Below are positions 1-8,253 of a DNA stretch of 64,000 nucleotides, piece after piece; within the stretch, counting starts at the first letter, position 1; each line of letters begins with the position of its first letter. Origin of the DNA: Streptosporangiaceae bacterium NEAU-GS5 (GTDB taxonomy: Bacteria; Actinomycetota; Actinomycetes; Streptosporangiales; Streptosporangiaceae); assembly GCA_017592665.1 (NCBI GenBank), contig JAGFNW010000010.1, positions 1 to 64,000 of the forward strand. The letters run 5' to 3'. Below the pieces are notes generated by a model, which was not told the DNA's origin, ran no database searches, and saw only the letters and a program-made list of their open reading frames with translations. A program made the position numbers and the translations under genes.

Positions 1-146
1 GTCTGACCAACCGGCAGATCGGCGAGCGCATGTTCCTGGCCGAGAAGACCGTCAAGAACTACGTGTCCAACCTGCTGGCCAAGCTCAACATGCAGCGCCG
101 CACCCAGGCCGCCGCCCTGGCCGCCCGCCTGAAAGACCAGCACTGA
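1..146 (+). CDS. DevR/NarL-type response regulator, C-terminal end (partial)
   Basis: The window opens inside this gene; reading from base 3 gives 47 residues and a TGA at 144-146. They form a LuxR-type helix-turn-helix: [11 protein letters not shown], then [16 protein letters not shown], then [15 protein letters not shown]. The [10 protein letters not shown] recognition helix closely resembles the DevR (DosR) dormancy regulators of actinobacteria. The receiver domain lies outside the window. The gene converges on a DevS-like kinase that ends 11 bp away, so the two probably form one two-component pair. The family assignment is firm; the DevR identity is inferred from the helix and the neighbour. 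Confidence 0.85.
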   Translation, partial: LTNRQIGERMFLAEKTVKNYVSNLLAKLNMQRRTQAAALAARLKDQH

Positions 147-156
147 GGCGGCCGCT

Positions 157-1851
157 TCACCCACCCAGCGGGGCGCTCCAGCTGAGGCGGGTTCCACCCT
201 CGTCAGGAGCGGCCAGCTCGAAAGAGCCGCCCAAGGCCTCGGCCCGCTCCCGCAGATTGCGCAGACCACTGCGGCGCGTCTCAGAGCCGATCCCCACACC
301 GTTGTCCGTCACCGTGAGCGTGATCTGATCACCTGCCACGGCCACCACGACCTCGGCACGCGACGCCTTGGCGTGCCGTACCAGATTGGACAACGCCTCC
401 CGCAGAACGGCCAGCACATGCTCGGCCAACTCCGGCGACACGACACTGTCGAGCCGACCCTCCAACATGAGCGCCGGCTTGAAACCCAAATGCCCGCGCA
501 CCCCCTCCACCAGATCGACGATCTGGGCCCGCAGCCCATGCCCGGCAGGGGCCTGCAACGCGAAGATGGTCGACCGGATCTGCCGGATCGTCGCATCCAA
601 CTCATCGACCGAGCTCTGCAACCGCGACACCGCCTCCGGACGCTCCACCAGACGCACGATGCTCATCAACGACATGGCCACCGCGAACAGCCGCTGGATC
701 ACCACGTCGTGCAAATCCTTGGCGATCCGATCACGATCCTCCAGCAGCCCCAGCCGCTCAGCATCCGCACGGGCCTCAGCCAACTCCAACGCGATCGCCG
801 CCTGCCCCGCGAACGCCTCCACCGCCCGCACCTCGGCCTGACTGAACGGCATCCGGCCCGACCGTTTGATCACCGACAGCGCCCCGCGCACCTTGGGCGC
901 CGCACCCAGCGGCACCACCGCCACCGGCCCCAGCAACAACTCCTCGGCCAGCGCGGCGGGCACGTCGCCGGCCGGGACCTCAGTGAGCACCTGAGACACC
1001 CCCATCGCGAACGCCCGCCCGGCCAGGGAATCGACCGCCGAGACGGTGACCTGCCGAATCCGGTCCGCCGCGATCCCGTCGGCGATCGTCACACGAAACA
1101 CATCCTGTCCAGGCCCCTCAGGAAACAGCACGGTGGCCAGATCGGCGTCGGTCATCTCGCGTGCCCGCCGCGCCATCACGCTCAGCACGTCATTGGTGTC
1201 CGCACCGGACAGCAGGCTGGTGGTGATCTCAGAAGAAGCCGCCAGCCAGGTCTCCCGGCGCCGCGACTCCTCATACAGGCGGGCGTTCTCGATCGCGACA
1301 CCGGCCGCGGTGGCCAAGGCCACCACGATGGCCTCGTCCTCCTCGTCGAACTCGGCCCCGCCCCGCTTCTCCGTCAGATAGAGGTTGCCGAAGATCTCGT
1401 CGCGTACGCGCACGGGAACCCCGAGGAACGAGCCCATCGGCGGGTGGCCGGGCGGGAAGCCGTACGACTCGCGATGGTCAGAGATCCGCGCCAGCCGCAG
1501 CGGCTGCGGCTCCTTGATCAGCAGACCGAGCAGGCCCAGACCATGCGGCCAGTGCTCGATCTTGGCGATCTCGTCCTCGGTCAGCCCGACCGGGATGAAC
1601 TGGACGAGTGTGTGTTCCTCGCCGATCACGCCGAGCGCGCCGTAGCTCGCGTCCACCAGCCGGGTGGCGGTCTCCACGATCCGCCGCAGCACGGTCTCGA
1701 GGTCGAGGTCGCTGCCCACCGACACCACGGCGTCCAGCAGCGCGTGCACCCGGTCTCGGGTCGCCAGCACGGCCTCCAGCCGGACCTGGAGCTCGGCCAG
1801 CAGATCATCCAGCCGCATGTGCGGCATCAACCGGTGCGACGGCTCTGACAC
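157..1851 (-). CDS. DevS/DosT-like two-GAF sensor histidine kinase
   Basis: This 564-residue cytoplasmic kinase has two GAF domains (about 55-195 and 215-360), a HisKA_3 dimerisation helix with phospho-acceptor H381 in KDLHDVVIQRLF, and a C-terminal HATPase_c domain (about 470-564, NGVGIG box). GAF1 contains GFPPGHPPMGSFLGVPVRVR, a close match to the haem GAF of mycobacterial DevS/DosT. H136 sits where I recall the proximal haem ligand lies in that family. The likely role is sensing O2, NO, CO or redox state and phosphorylating the DevR-like regulator at 1-146. I see no membrane segment. The haem is inferred, not shown. Confidence 0.9.
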   Translation of the reverse strand: MSEPSHRLMPHMRLDDLLAELQVRLEAVLATRDRVHALLDAVVSVGSDLDLETVLRRIVETATRLVDASYGALGVIGEEHTLVQFIPVGLTEDEIAKIEHWPHGLGLLGLLIKEPQPLRLARISDHRESYGFPPGHPPMGSFLGVPVRVRDEIFGNLYLTEKRGGAEFDEEDEAIVVALATAAGVAIENARLYEESRRRETWLAASSEITTSLLSGADTNDVLSVMARRAREMTDADLATVLFPEGPGQDVFRVTIADGIAADRIRQVTVSAVDSLAGRAFAMGVSQVLTEVPAGDVPAALAEELLLGPVAVVPLGAAPKVRGALSVIKRSGRMPFSQAEVRAVEAFAGQAAIALELAEARADAERLGLLEDRDRIAKDLHDVVIQRLFAVAMSLMSIVRLVERPEAVSRLQSSVDELDATIRQIRSTIFALQAPAGHGLRAQIVDLVEGVRGHLGFKPALMLEGRLDSVVSPELAEHVLAVLREALSNLVRHAKASRAEVVVAVAGDQITLTVTDNGVGIGSETRRSGLRNLRERAEALGGSFELAAPDEGGTRLSWSAPLGG

Positions 1852-1932
1852 GGTCGAAGTTTCTCACCCGAACGCGTCGAAGCCCACCCGGGGGCGGCAC
1901 GACCCGCCTGGCGCATCGTTCACAATGGACGC

Positions 1933-2313
1933 ATGCCGCGGCGTGACCTGTGCCCCTGTGGCCTGCCGGCCAGCTATGCGGAGTGCTGTGGGCGCCTGCA
2001 TCGGGGAGACGCCGTCGCGCCGACCGCCGAAGCGCTCATGCGCTCGCGGTTCAGCGCCTTCAGCGTCGGCGACGAGGCCTATCTGCTGCGCACCTGGCAT
2101 CCCGACACCCGCCCGCGGCAGGTCACAACCGGCGGGACGACGCGGTGGACGCGCCTGGAGATCCTCGGCAGCACCGCGGGCAGCCCCGTCCACACCCAGG
2201 GGACCGTGCGCTTCCGGGCCCACTACCTCGAGCGGGGCCGGGCCGGGGTGATGGAGGAGAACAGCCGATTCGTCCGGCACCAGGGTGCCTGGGTGTATCT
2301 CGGGCCTCTGTAG
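1933..2313 (+). CDS. YchJ-like SEC-C motif protein (UPF0225)
   Basis: This 126-residue protein opens with the SEC-C zinc-knuckle pattern LCPCGLPASYAECCGRLH, followed by the YchJ core (EALMRSRFSAFSVGDEAYLLRTWHPDTRP) and an NTF2-like beta fold ending in RHQGAWVYLGPL. Length and order match the UPF0225/YchJ family, whose function is unknown; SEC-C motifs bind zinc and often mediate protein contacts. The ATG at 1933 immediately precedes the conserved motif. It is divergent from the kinase and stands alone. Confidence 0.88.
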   Translation: MPRRDLCPCGLPASYAECCGRLHRGDAVAPTAEALMRSRFSAFSVGDEAYLLRTWHPDTRPRQVTTGGTTRWTRLEILGSTAGSPVHTQGTVRFRAHYLERGRAGVMEENSRFVRHQGAWVYLGPL

Positions 2314-2525
2314 CCGCCGAGCGTGAGTAGGGCCGGCGGTTCGACCGTTCGTCGCGACGGACGGGCCGTTCGTCGTCTGCGCGAAGTCGCCCATTGCTCA
2401 TGGGGACGGGCGGAGATATGTTGTGTGCGGCAACTTTTCGAAGCGTGGGTGGGCCGACCCCGCCTGTCCGACCTGGGGCTTTGCCGTCGCGCGAGCTCGC
2501 AGGTTCTCCTGACAGGGGTGACCCG

Positions 2526-2582
2526 ATGAGCAGCATCAAGCCGACAGACCCGCTTCCCGAAACCACACGCGGTCTTCCATAG
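2526..2582 (+). CDS. Possible 18-aa leader peptide ORF
   Basis: ATG to TAG encodes MSSIKPTDPLPETTRGLP. An AGGGGTG sequence ends about 5 nt before the ATG. The stop codon lies in the loop and first arm base of a perfect 9-bp hairpin (2567-2589), an arrangement that could couple translation to RNA folding ahead of the GH43 gene. No family match is recognised and chance is a real possibility. Confidence 0.2.
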   Translation: MSSIKPTDPLPETTRGLP

Positions 2583-2589
2583 ACCGCGT
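2567..2589 (+). repeat. Perfect 9-bp hairpin in the GH43 leader
   Basis: Arms ACGCGGTCT (2567-2575) and AGACCGCGT (2581-2589) flank a TCCAT loop. It overlaps the end of the 18-codon ORF. No T-run follows. Confidence 0.6.
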
Positions 2590-2616
2590 AGCGCCGCCTT
2601 CGGCCTGACGCGATCC

Positions 2617-2640
2617 GGTTGACGTCCCCTGACGTCAACC
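2617..2640. promoter_or_regulatory. Perfect 10-bp inverted repeat, operator- or terminator-like
   Basis: Arms GGTTGACGTC (2617-2626) and GACGTCAACC (2631-2640) flank CCCT. The arms are themselves rich in the TGACGTCA palindrome. It lies 113 bp before the GH43 start. A DNA operator and an RNA hairpin are both possible. Confidence 0.5.
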
Positions 2641-2752
2641 GTCATCCGCCCCTGCCGCCACCACCTTCCGTCTCATGTGTTCTTCGAGGCATGCCCGAAA
2701 ACGGCCTGCCCGGGGGACGCCGGCGGCGGCCCTCCCCAGAAAGGGAACCACC

Positions 2753-4744
2753 ATGAAGTTCAGCGGCACCACCGGACGAGGGGGCGTCTTAGGCCTCGTC
2801 CTCGCCCTGATCGCCGCGATGGGGTGCTTCGTCCTCGCGCCCATCGCGGTCGCACCGGCGCTGGCCGACACGACCGAGCCGAGCCTCATCAAGTACCGCA
2901 ACGCGTCCGATCCCGAGATCGAGACGTGTTCGGACCCGTCGAGCAGCTGGTCCGGGCTGTGCCTGTACACCTCGAACGACCTCGGCTCGCCGGGCCCCTG
3001 GTACTACCCCATGGACAAGACCTACCTGTACACGCTGAACAACGGCGCCGATCCGAGCAACCCGGACAACTGGGTGGACCGCGGCGCGGTGCTCAACGAG
3101 AGCGCGTACTCGTCCTGGGTGCCGAGCGGCGCCAAGCACATGTGGGCGCCGTCCCACGGCCGCTACGGCGGCAAGGACTACCTGTTCGTGCCCGACGTGA
3201 CCGACCCGACCTCGCCCGGCGTGAGCACCACTTCGCGGATCGGCATCTCGAGCGCGGATCACCCGTGGGGTCCGTACACCTACCAGAAGACCTACGCCAT
3301 CGGCACATACGCCAGCGACCCGGACTTCTTCGTCGACCCCGTCAACAACAATCCGTACATGGTGTACGCCAACGGTGACTACGGAAACTGCGGCGGCATC
3401 TCGATCGCCCCGCTGCAGACGGCCGACATCACGCAGCTCGGCACGGGGCCCACAGAGCTCATCATCAACGGCGCCAAGGACTGGTTCGGCGCGGTCGGGA
3501 ACTGCGCCGCCAAGAACCGGCCGTACATCGAGGGCGCGTCGCTGTACAGCTTCGACAACGCGATCACCGGTGCCGGCACTTCGGGACGGAAGTTCTGGCT
3601 GGTGATGGCCGTGAAGCCGGACGGCGGGTTCTACGGCGCGAACAACGAGGTCATCGCGTACGCCACGGCGGACAACATCCTCGGCCCTTACACCTACAAG
3701 GGCATCATCATGGACAGCAGCACCACCGAGTGGACCAACCAGGCGTCGATCGCCAAGTTCGGCGACCACTTCATCCTGGCCTACCACGACGGCACGGCCT
3801 GCGGCGACAGCGACCCGCGTGGCTGCACCAACGGCACGATCAACGGCGGCTTCGTCCGGGCGCCCATGCGCACGGCGCACGCCGCCTGCCTGAACTTCCA
3901 CAACGGCGGGATCCAGAGGATCGCACGGACGTCGAACGGGTTCGCCCGCTGCATCCACACAAAGGGCACGATCGCCCTGCGGTCACGGGGCTCGGGCGCG
4001 GTCGTCAGCGCCGCGAACTACGGGAACAACGATCTGACGGCCAACCGCCAGTGGGTCGGCGGCTGGGAGAAGTTCGAAATGATCCCGCAGCCCAGCGGCA
4101 ACTTCGCGCTGCGCGCGCACGTCAACAGCAAGTTCGTGAGCGAGAACCACGGTCTCGGCCGGCTCCGGGCGGACGCCACCACCATCGGCCCGTTGGAGCA
4201 GTTCAGCTTCGAGTTCAGGGACGACGGAAGCGTCCGGCTGCACGACTTCACCGACAGCCTGATCAAACCCGACCTCGACCAGAACATCCTCGGTAGCTGG
4301 GACCCCAAGACGCCGATCAAGTCACCCGACTTCGACGTCGTCGTGATGGACGGCACCATCGCCCTCCGGGCGCGGATCAACAACTCCATCGTCACGGCCG
4401 AGAGCGGCGGAGCCAGCCCGCTGATCGCCAACCGATCCACCATCGGGGCGTGGGAGAAGTTCGACGTGACCAACATCCCTGACTACACGGCGTTCCGGGC
4501 ACAGATCAACAGCATGTACGTCTGCGCCGACAACTGGGGCAACAACCCGCTGATCGCCAACCGGTCCACCGCGGGCGACTGGGAGTCGTTTCTCCCCTAT
4601 TGGAATGCCGACGGATCGTTCAGCTTCCAAGCCAAGGTCAACAGCATGTACGTCACCGCGGAAAGCGGCGGTGCCGCGTCACTGATCGCCAACCGGACCT
4701 CGATCGGTCCCTGGGAGAAGTTCGACATCATCCAAGTGATCTGA
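2753..4744 (+). CDS. Secreted GH43 arabinan hydrolase with C-terminal fascin-like repeats
   Basis: The ATG at 2753 follows AGAAAGGGA and starts a signal peptide (hydrophobic to about residue 38, ending APALA). An upstream in-frame ATG at 2675 would put 26 residues before the signal and is rejected. The product is 663 aa. The catalytic domain (about 40-400) is a five-bladed GH43-type propeller, with HMWAPSHGRYGGKDYLFV, SDPDFFVDP.NNPYMVYANGDY and the acid-bearing YIEGASLYSF. Residues about 405-663 carry repeated units of the form LRARINNSIVTAESGG..PLIANRSTIG.WEKFD, a fascin/beta-trefoil pattern likely to bind sugar. The probable activity is endo-arabinanase or arabinofuranosidase. It has no CBM2 and no GAAA-S-TTTC operator, unlike the other wall-degrading genes here. 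Confidence 0.85.
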   Translation: MKFSGTTGRGGVLGLVLALIAAMGCFVLAPIAVAPALADTTEPSLIKYRNASDPEIETCSDPSSSWSGLCLYTSNDLGSPGPWYYPMDKTYLYTLNNGADPSNPDNWVDRGAVLNESAYSSWVPSGAKHMWAPSHGRYGGKDYLFVPDVTDPTSPGVSTTSRIGISSADHPWGPYTYQKTYAIGTYASDPDFFVDPVNNNPYMVYANGDYGNCGGISIAPLQTADITQLGTGPTELIINGAKDWFGAVGNCAAKNRPYIEGASLYSFDNAITGAGTSGRKFWLVMAVKPDGGFYGANNEVIAYATADNILGPYTYKGIIMDSSTTEWTNQASIAKFGDHFILAYHDGTACGDSDPRGCTNGTINGGFVRAPMRTAHAACLNFHNGGIQRIARTSNGFARCIHTKGTIALRSRGSGAVVSAANYGNNDLTANRQWVGGWEKFEMIPQPSGNFALRAHVNSKFVSENHGLGRLRADATTIGPLEQFSFEFRDDGSVRLHDFTDSLIKPDLDQNILGSWDPKTPIKSPDFDVVVMDGTIALRARINNSIVTAESGGASPLIANRSTIGAWEKFDVTNIPDYTAFRAQINSMYVCADNWGNNPLIANRSTAGDWESFLPYWNADGSFSFQAKVNSMYVTAESGGAASLIANRTSIGPWEKFDIIQVI

Positions 4745-4752
4745 CGCACGAA

Positions 4753-4785
4753 GGGGCCGCGCGCCGCGAACCGGCGCGCGGCCCC
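4753..4785 (+). terminator. Strong GC hairpin after the GH43 gene
   Basis: A perfect 14-bp stem (4753-4766 with 4772-4785) and 5-nt loop starts 8 bp after the GH43 stop. There is no U-tract, as is common for actinomycete terminators. Confidence 0.75.
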
Positions 4786-4818
4786 CAGAACCCGGGTGGA
4801 CGCGGGCACGGGGATTGG

Positions 4819-4846
4819 TTACGGTCGCAGTGGATGCGCCTAGGGT
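4819..4846 (+). promoter_or_regulatory. Candidate promoter for the EamA transporter
   Basis: TTACGG (4819-4824) and TAGGGT (4841-4846) are spaced 16 bp. This would give a leader of roughly 110 nt before the ATG at 4966. The call rests on pattern only. Confidence 0.3.
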
Positions 4847-4965
4847 TCCGCGCCGGTTCGCCGGTGGCCTGGTCCGAGCGGCGCCGGCACTCCTCAGCCG
4901 GGGGTGTACAGCTCAAGGGAGAAAAACCTGGAGGCTCCTACCGGCCATTCCGTGAGGAGTCCCCC

Positions 4966-5817
4966 ATGAACGCCGCCGCCATCGCACTGGTTCTCGGCGC
5001 GGCCGTCGCGCACGCCGCCTGGAATCTGTTCAGCAAGCAGGCCGCCGACTCCGACAGCGTGGTCTTCCTCTGGCTCGTGGCCCTCTGCGAAGTGGTGATC
5101 TGGTCGGTGCCGGCGATCGTGTCGGCCACGCCGCCCTCACCGATCCAGATCCTCGCCATGTGCGCCAGCGCCCTGCTCCATCTCGGCTACTTCCTCATGC
5201 TCCAGCACGGATACCGGCATGGCGACCTGTCACTGGTGTATCCGCTGGCCAGGGGCACCGGCCCGATGCTGTCGAGCGTCGCGGCCGTCCTCGTGCTGGG
5301 GGAACGGCCCGACCTGGTCGAGGCGGCGGGGATCGGGCTGGTCGGCGTCGGCATCTTCGCGCTCGGCATGCCACGCCGCCGGATGGGGCGGCCCCCGGTG
5401 GCGGCGATCACGTTCGGCCTCGGCACCGGCCTGTTCATCGCCGCATACACGATCCTGGACGCGACCTCGGTGAAGCGCCTGGGGGTCAATCCCCTGCTGA
5501 TGCTGATGGTGGACAGCCTCGGCCAGGTCGTGCTCATGGCGCCCACGGTCGCCGTGCGGCGCGCACTGGCCCGGCCGCTGTGGCGCGAGCACCGCTGGCG
5601 GATCGTCGCCACGGCCGTGCTCAGCCCGCTGTCCTACCTGATGGTGCTGATCGCGCTCCGGATCGCGCCGGTCAGCGCGGTGGCGCCGATGCGCGAGGTG
5701 AGCGTCCTGCTCGGCGTCATCCTCGGCGGCCGGCTGCTCGCCGAAGGCCACCTGAAGCGCCGCCTGCTCGCCGCGGGCATCATCGTCGGCGGCGTCGTCG
5801 CCATCGGCTTCGGCTGA
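4966..5817 (+). CDS. EamA/DMT-family membrane transporter
   Basis: This 283-residue integral membrane protein has about ten hydrophobic segments arranged as two EamA halves. The N-terminal half begins AAIALVLGAAVAHAAWNLFSKQA and the second half carries PVSAVAPMREVSVLLGVILGG. Family members export amino acids, nucleosides or other small metabolites, and the substrate cannot be read from sequence. The ATG at 4966 is preceded by GTGAGGAG at good spacing; the long in-frame extension upstream is not hydrophobic and crosses the GH43 terminator, so it is rejected. It converges on the CE15 gene. Confidence 0.85.
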   Translation: MNAAAIALVLGAAVAHAAWNLFSKQAADSDSVVFLWLVALCEVVIWSVPAIVSATPPSPIQILAMCASALLHLGYFLMLQHGYRHGDLSLVYPLARGTGPMLSSVAAVLVLGERPDLVEAAGIGLVGVGIFALGMPRRRMGRPPVAAITFGLGTGLFIAAYTILDATSVKRLGVNPLLMLMVDSLGQVVLMAPTVAVRRALARPLWREHRWRIVATAVLSPLSYLMVLIALRIAPVSAVAPMREVSVLLGVILGGRLLAEGHLKRRLLAAGIIVGGVVAIGFG

Positions 5818-5838
5818 CCCTCCCCCAAAAAACAATCA

Positions 5839-5868
5839 GCGGGTACGGCTCTCGCGAACCGTACCCGC
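5839..5868. terminator. Convergent terminator, with a T-run on the minus strand
   Basis: GCGGGTACGG (5839-5848) pairs perfectly with CCGTACCCGC (5859-5868) around a 10-nt loop. Read on the minus strand the hairpin is followed by TGATTGTTTTTTGGG, a classical intrinsic terminator for the CE15 transcript. It can also stop the plus-strand EamA transcript. Confidence 0.8.
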
Positions 5869-5892
5869 CGACTGGGCCGGGGGACTAAGGGA

Positions 5893-8070
5893 TCAAGGTG
5901 AGGTGCAGGTGTAGGTGGCCGGCATCTGGGTGTTGCCGCTGGGGCGGTTGACCTGGAAGCCGAAGCTGCCGGTGCTGGCTCCAGGCGCCAGGGTGCCGTT
6001 GAAGCTCACGCTCTTGGCCGTGACGGTCTGGCCGCTGACGGTGACCGTGGCGTTCCACGAGCCGGACAGGGTGTGCCCGGCGGGCAGGGTGAAGGTCACG
6101 GTCCAGCTGGGGATCGTCGCGGTGCTGGTGTTCGTGATCGTCAGCGGGTTGATGACGTAGCCGGTCGCCCATTGGGTCTGGACGGTCGGCGTCGCGGAGC
6201 AGGCGCCGGTCGTGCCGCCGCCCGTCGTCATCGCCGTGACCGTGTTCGACACGGCCGACACGTCACCGGCGGCATTACGCGCCCTGACCTGGTAGCGGAA
6301 GGTGCTGGAGGCGGCCAGCCCGCTGTCGGTGAACGTCGTGCCGGTCGCCGTGCCGACCTGGGTGAAGGTGCCACCGCTAGCGCCCGCCGCGCGCAGCACG
6401 TCGTAGGTGACGCCGGCCGTCGTGGACGCCGTCCACGACAGGCTCGCGGTGGCCGCGGTCGTGCCGGTCACGGTCAGGTTGGACGGCGGCGCCGGAGCCG
6501 TGACGTCGCCGGGAGACGTGGTGATCTGGGCCGTGTTCGACACGGCCGACACGTTGCCGGCCGCGTCACGCGCCCTGACCTGGTAGCGGTACGTCGTGCT
6601 CGGGGTCAGCCCGGTGTCGGTGAAGGACGCCGTGGTCGAGGTGCCGACCTGGGCGAACGTGCCGCCCGTCGCGCCGGTGGCGCGCAGCACGTCATATCCG
6701 GTCACGCCGACGTTGTCGGTCGAGGCCGTCCACGACAGGCTGGTGCTCGACGAGGTGGTCCCCGAGGCGGCCAGGCCGGCCGGAGCGGACGGAGCGGTCG
6801 TGTCGCCACCGCTGTCGGTCAGGGTCGGAGTGGTCCAGTCGCGCCAGTCGGCCAGGTTGCCGGCCGCCCGGGACGAGATCCGCATGGCGCCGGGCGCGTT
6901 GCCCGTCTTCAGCAGGAACTTCTGGATGTTCTGCTGCATCGGGGTACGCCATTCGGGGCGGTTGGCGCAGTGGGTGCCGTCCTGGATGTCGGACCAGTAG
7001 GTGATGTTCTCACCCGCGCCGAGCGCCTTGTAGACCTCGGCGCCGCCCAGGGCCGCCACGCTCGCCGAGCGCGGGCCGAGGTTGGCGATGAACGGGTTGT
7101 CCATGATGAACAGGCCGCGCGGCGCGATCATGGCGACCATCTCGTGGGTGTCCACCGGCAGCCGGTTGGGGTTGCCCGTGAAGCTGGTGAACGCGTCACC
7201 GAACCAGGGCTGCTCGCCGTACGCGCTGCTCAGGCTCTGCGCGCCTTCACCGGGAACGCCGCGGAAGATCGGGACGCCGGCGGTGCCGGACTCGATCGGC
7301 ATGGTCAGCGCGATGCGCTGGTCGAGCACGCCGGCCACGAAGGCGCCCTTGCCGAAGCGCGAGCAGCCGGAGACGCCGACGGCGTCCGCCTTGAGAACGC
7401 TGCCGCCCGACGACTCGATGACGTCGATGATGCGGCTGACACCCCAGCCCCAGGCGGCCAGCAGGCCCGTGGTGCTCGTGTTGCCGTAAATGGTGTAGTA
7501 CGCACCCTGCTTGTTGTTGCGCGGCGTGCCCTCGCGCCCGACCGACATGGGGTCATAGTTGATGACCGCGGCACCGGCCGCCCTGATGGTGGCCGTGTCG
7601 ACGCCGATCCCGCTGTAGACGACGACGGCCGGGAAGGGTGCGGTCGCGCCGTTGGTCGGCAACTGGACGCTCGCGGTGAAGCTGGAGCTTCTGCCGTTCT
7701 GGCTGATGTTCACCGTGATGCTGGAGCTCGAGACGGTGCCGGTGACGCTCGTCGGCTTCGGCTGCTTGTCGCCGTAGACGAAACGCTCGGCCAGCCTCTT
7801 GATCTCCTCACGCCGGCAGCGCCAGTCGGCCTTCGTGGTGATGCGCGTGCCGTTCAGCCGTGTGAAGGGATCGGGAATCCGGGTGTTGGTGGGCAACGAT
7901 CCTTCGCTGGGCAAGGTCACCGGGCAGTCGGCGCCGTCGTCCTCGATTCCAACAGCCGCGGCCGCCTCGGTGAATGCTGTGGTCACCGCTCCAGCGACCG
8001 AGAGTGCCGACGCTACCGCGATCGCGACGACCCTCGAACGGATCCTAGAGCGGCCCGAGCGGATGATCAC
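5893..8070 (-). CDS. Secreted CE15 4-O-methyl-glucuronoyl esterase, FN3-FN3-CBM2
   Basis: The GTG start at 8070 follows AAGGGAGAG. The 725-aa product has a signal peptide (to about residue 39) and a CE15 alpha/beta-hydrolase domain (about 45-410) with GCSRFGKGA nucleophile S237, E260 in PIESGTAG and H367 in DGTHCANR. Two FN3 domains follow (about 430-515 and 525-610), each with the LSWTAST core. A C-terminal CBM2 (about 622-725) carries GYVINPLTITNTS and the SFNGTLAPGAS loop. CE15 enzymes cleave ester bonds between glucuronoxylan and lignin; CBM2 would anchor this one to cellulose or xylan. The upstream region carries two GAAA-type inverted repeats. Confidence 0.9.
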   Translation of the reverse strand: MIIRSGRSRIRSRVVAIAVASALSVAGAVTTAFTEAAAAVGIEDDGADCPVTLPSEGSLPTNTRIPDPFTRLNGTRITTKADWRCRREEIKRLAERFVYGDKQPKPTSVTGTVSSSSITVNISQNGRSSSFTASVQLPTNGATAPFPAVVVYSGIGVDTATIRAAGAAVINYDPMSVGREGTPRNNKQGAYYTIYGNTSTTGLLAAWGWGVSRIIDVIESSGGSVLKADAVGVSGCSRFGKGAFVAGVLDQRIALTMPIESGTAGVPIFRGVPGEGAQSLSSAYGEQPWFGDAFTSFTGNPNRLPVDTHEMVAMIAPRGLFIMDNPFIANLGPRSASVAALGGAEVYKALGAGENITYWSDIQDGTHCANRPEWRTPMQQNIQKFLLKTGNAPGAMRISSRAAGNLADWRDWTTPTLTDSGGDTTAPSAPAGLAASGTTSSSTSLSWTASTDNVGVTGYDVLRATGATGGTFAQVGTSTTASFTDTGLTPSTTYRYQVRARDAAGNVSAVSNTAQITTSPGDVTAPAPPSNLTVTGTTAATASLSWTASTTAGVTYDVLRAAGASGGTFTQVGTATGTTFTDSGLAASSTFRYQVRARNAAGDVSAVSNTVTAMTTGGGTTGACSATPTVQTQWATGYVINPLTITNTSTATIPSWTVTFTLPAGHTLSGSWNATVTVSGQTVTAKSVSFNGTLAPGASTGSFGFQVNRPSGNTQMPATYTCTSP

Positions 8071-8142
8071 TGGGGCTCTCCCTTCCGGGTGGGGTGTTGG
8101 CGATCAGTCTGGGAATCGGCTCGAAACCCGTCAACGCAGGCG

Positions 8143-8156
8143 TTGAAATGTTTCAA
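8143..8156. promoter_or_regulatory. TTGAAA-TG-TTTCAA inverted repeat upstream of the CE15 gene
   Basis: Perfect 6-bp arms with a 2-bp spacer, 73 bp upstream of the GTG start. It is related to the 1-bp-spacer GAAA-S-TTTC box at 8207-8220 and may be a second or weaker site. Confidence 0.5.
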
Positions 8157-8206
8157 TGATCCATCCAAGACCCCCTCGCTGAGCTTGGGAGACCCCCGCG
8201 CCTGTC

Positions 8207-8220
8207 CCGAAAGTTTCGGA
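8207..8220. promoter_or_regulatory. CGAAAGTTTCG operator-like palindrome upstream of the CE15 gene
   Basis: The core CGAAAGTTTCG at 8208-8218 is a perfect inverted repeat around a central base, about 138 bp before the CE15 start. The same GAAA-S-TTTC core occurs before the GH6 (18016-18024) and PL11 (41194-41202) genes. Confidence 0.6.
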
Positions 8221-8253
8221 AACTAAGTGAATTTCAGCGCATCCGCACACCGA

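Larger units (their letters stand above)
2314..2752. other. 439-bp intergenic leader upstream of the GH43 gene
   Basis: No confident gene lies here. It holds an 18-codon ORF at 2526-2582 (ATG; AGGGGTG about 5 nt upstream) and two perfect inverted repeats, annotated separately. The GAAA-S-TTTC operator found before the CBM2 enzymes is not present. Confidence 0.6.

Noticed and set aside
373-1848. Long plus-strand ORF opposite the GAF kinase
   Set aside because: Arg/His/Pro/Gln-rich shadow translation typical of high-GC antisense frames; the minus-strand frame has full kinase motifs.
2426-2440. AACTTTTCGAAG as a GAAA-S-TTTC box for the GH43 gene
   Set aside because: It is not an inverted repeat of the GAAA-N-TTTC form; only TTCGAA is palindromic.
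2675-2752. Upstream in-frame ATG for the GH43 gene
   Set aside because: It would place 26 charged residues before a normal signal peptide, and the ATG at 2753 has its own AGAAAGGGA.
4600-4965. N-terminal extension of the EamA ORF
   Set aside because: It crosses the GH43 end and its 14-bp terminator and is not hydrophobic; GTGAGGAG fixes the start at 4966.
4847-4965. Riboswitch in the EamA leader
   Set aside because: I could not match it to guanidine, SAM or other known aptamers; only short imperfect stems are visible.
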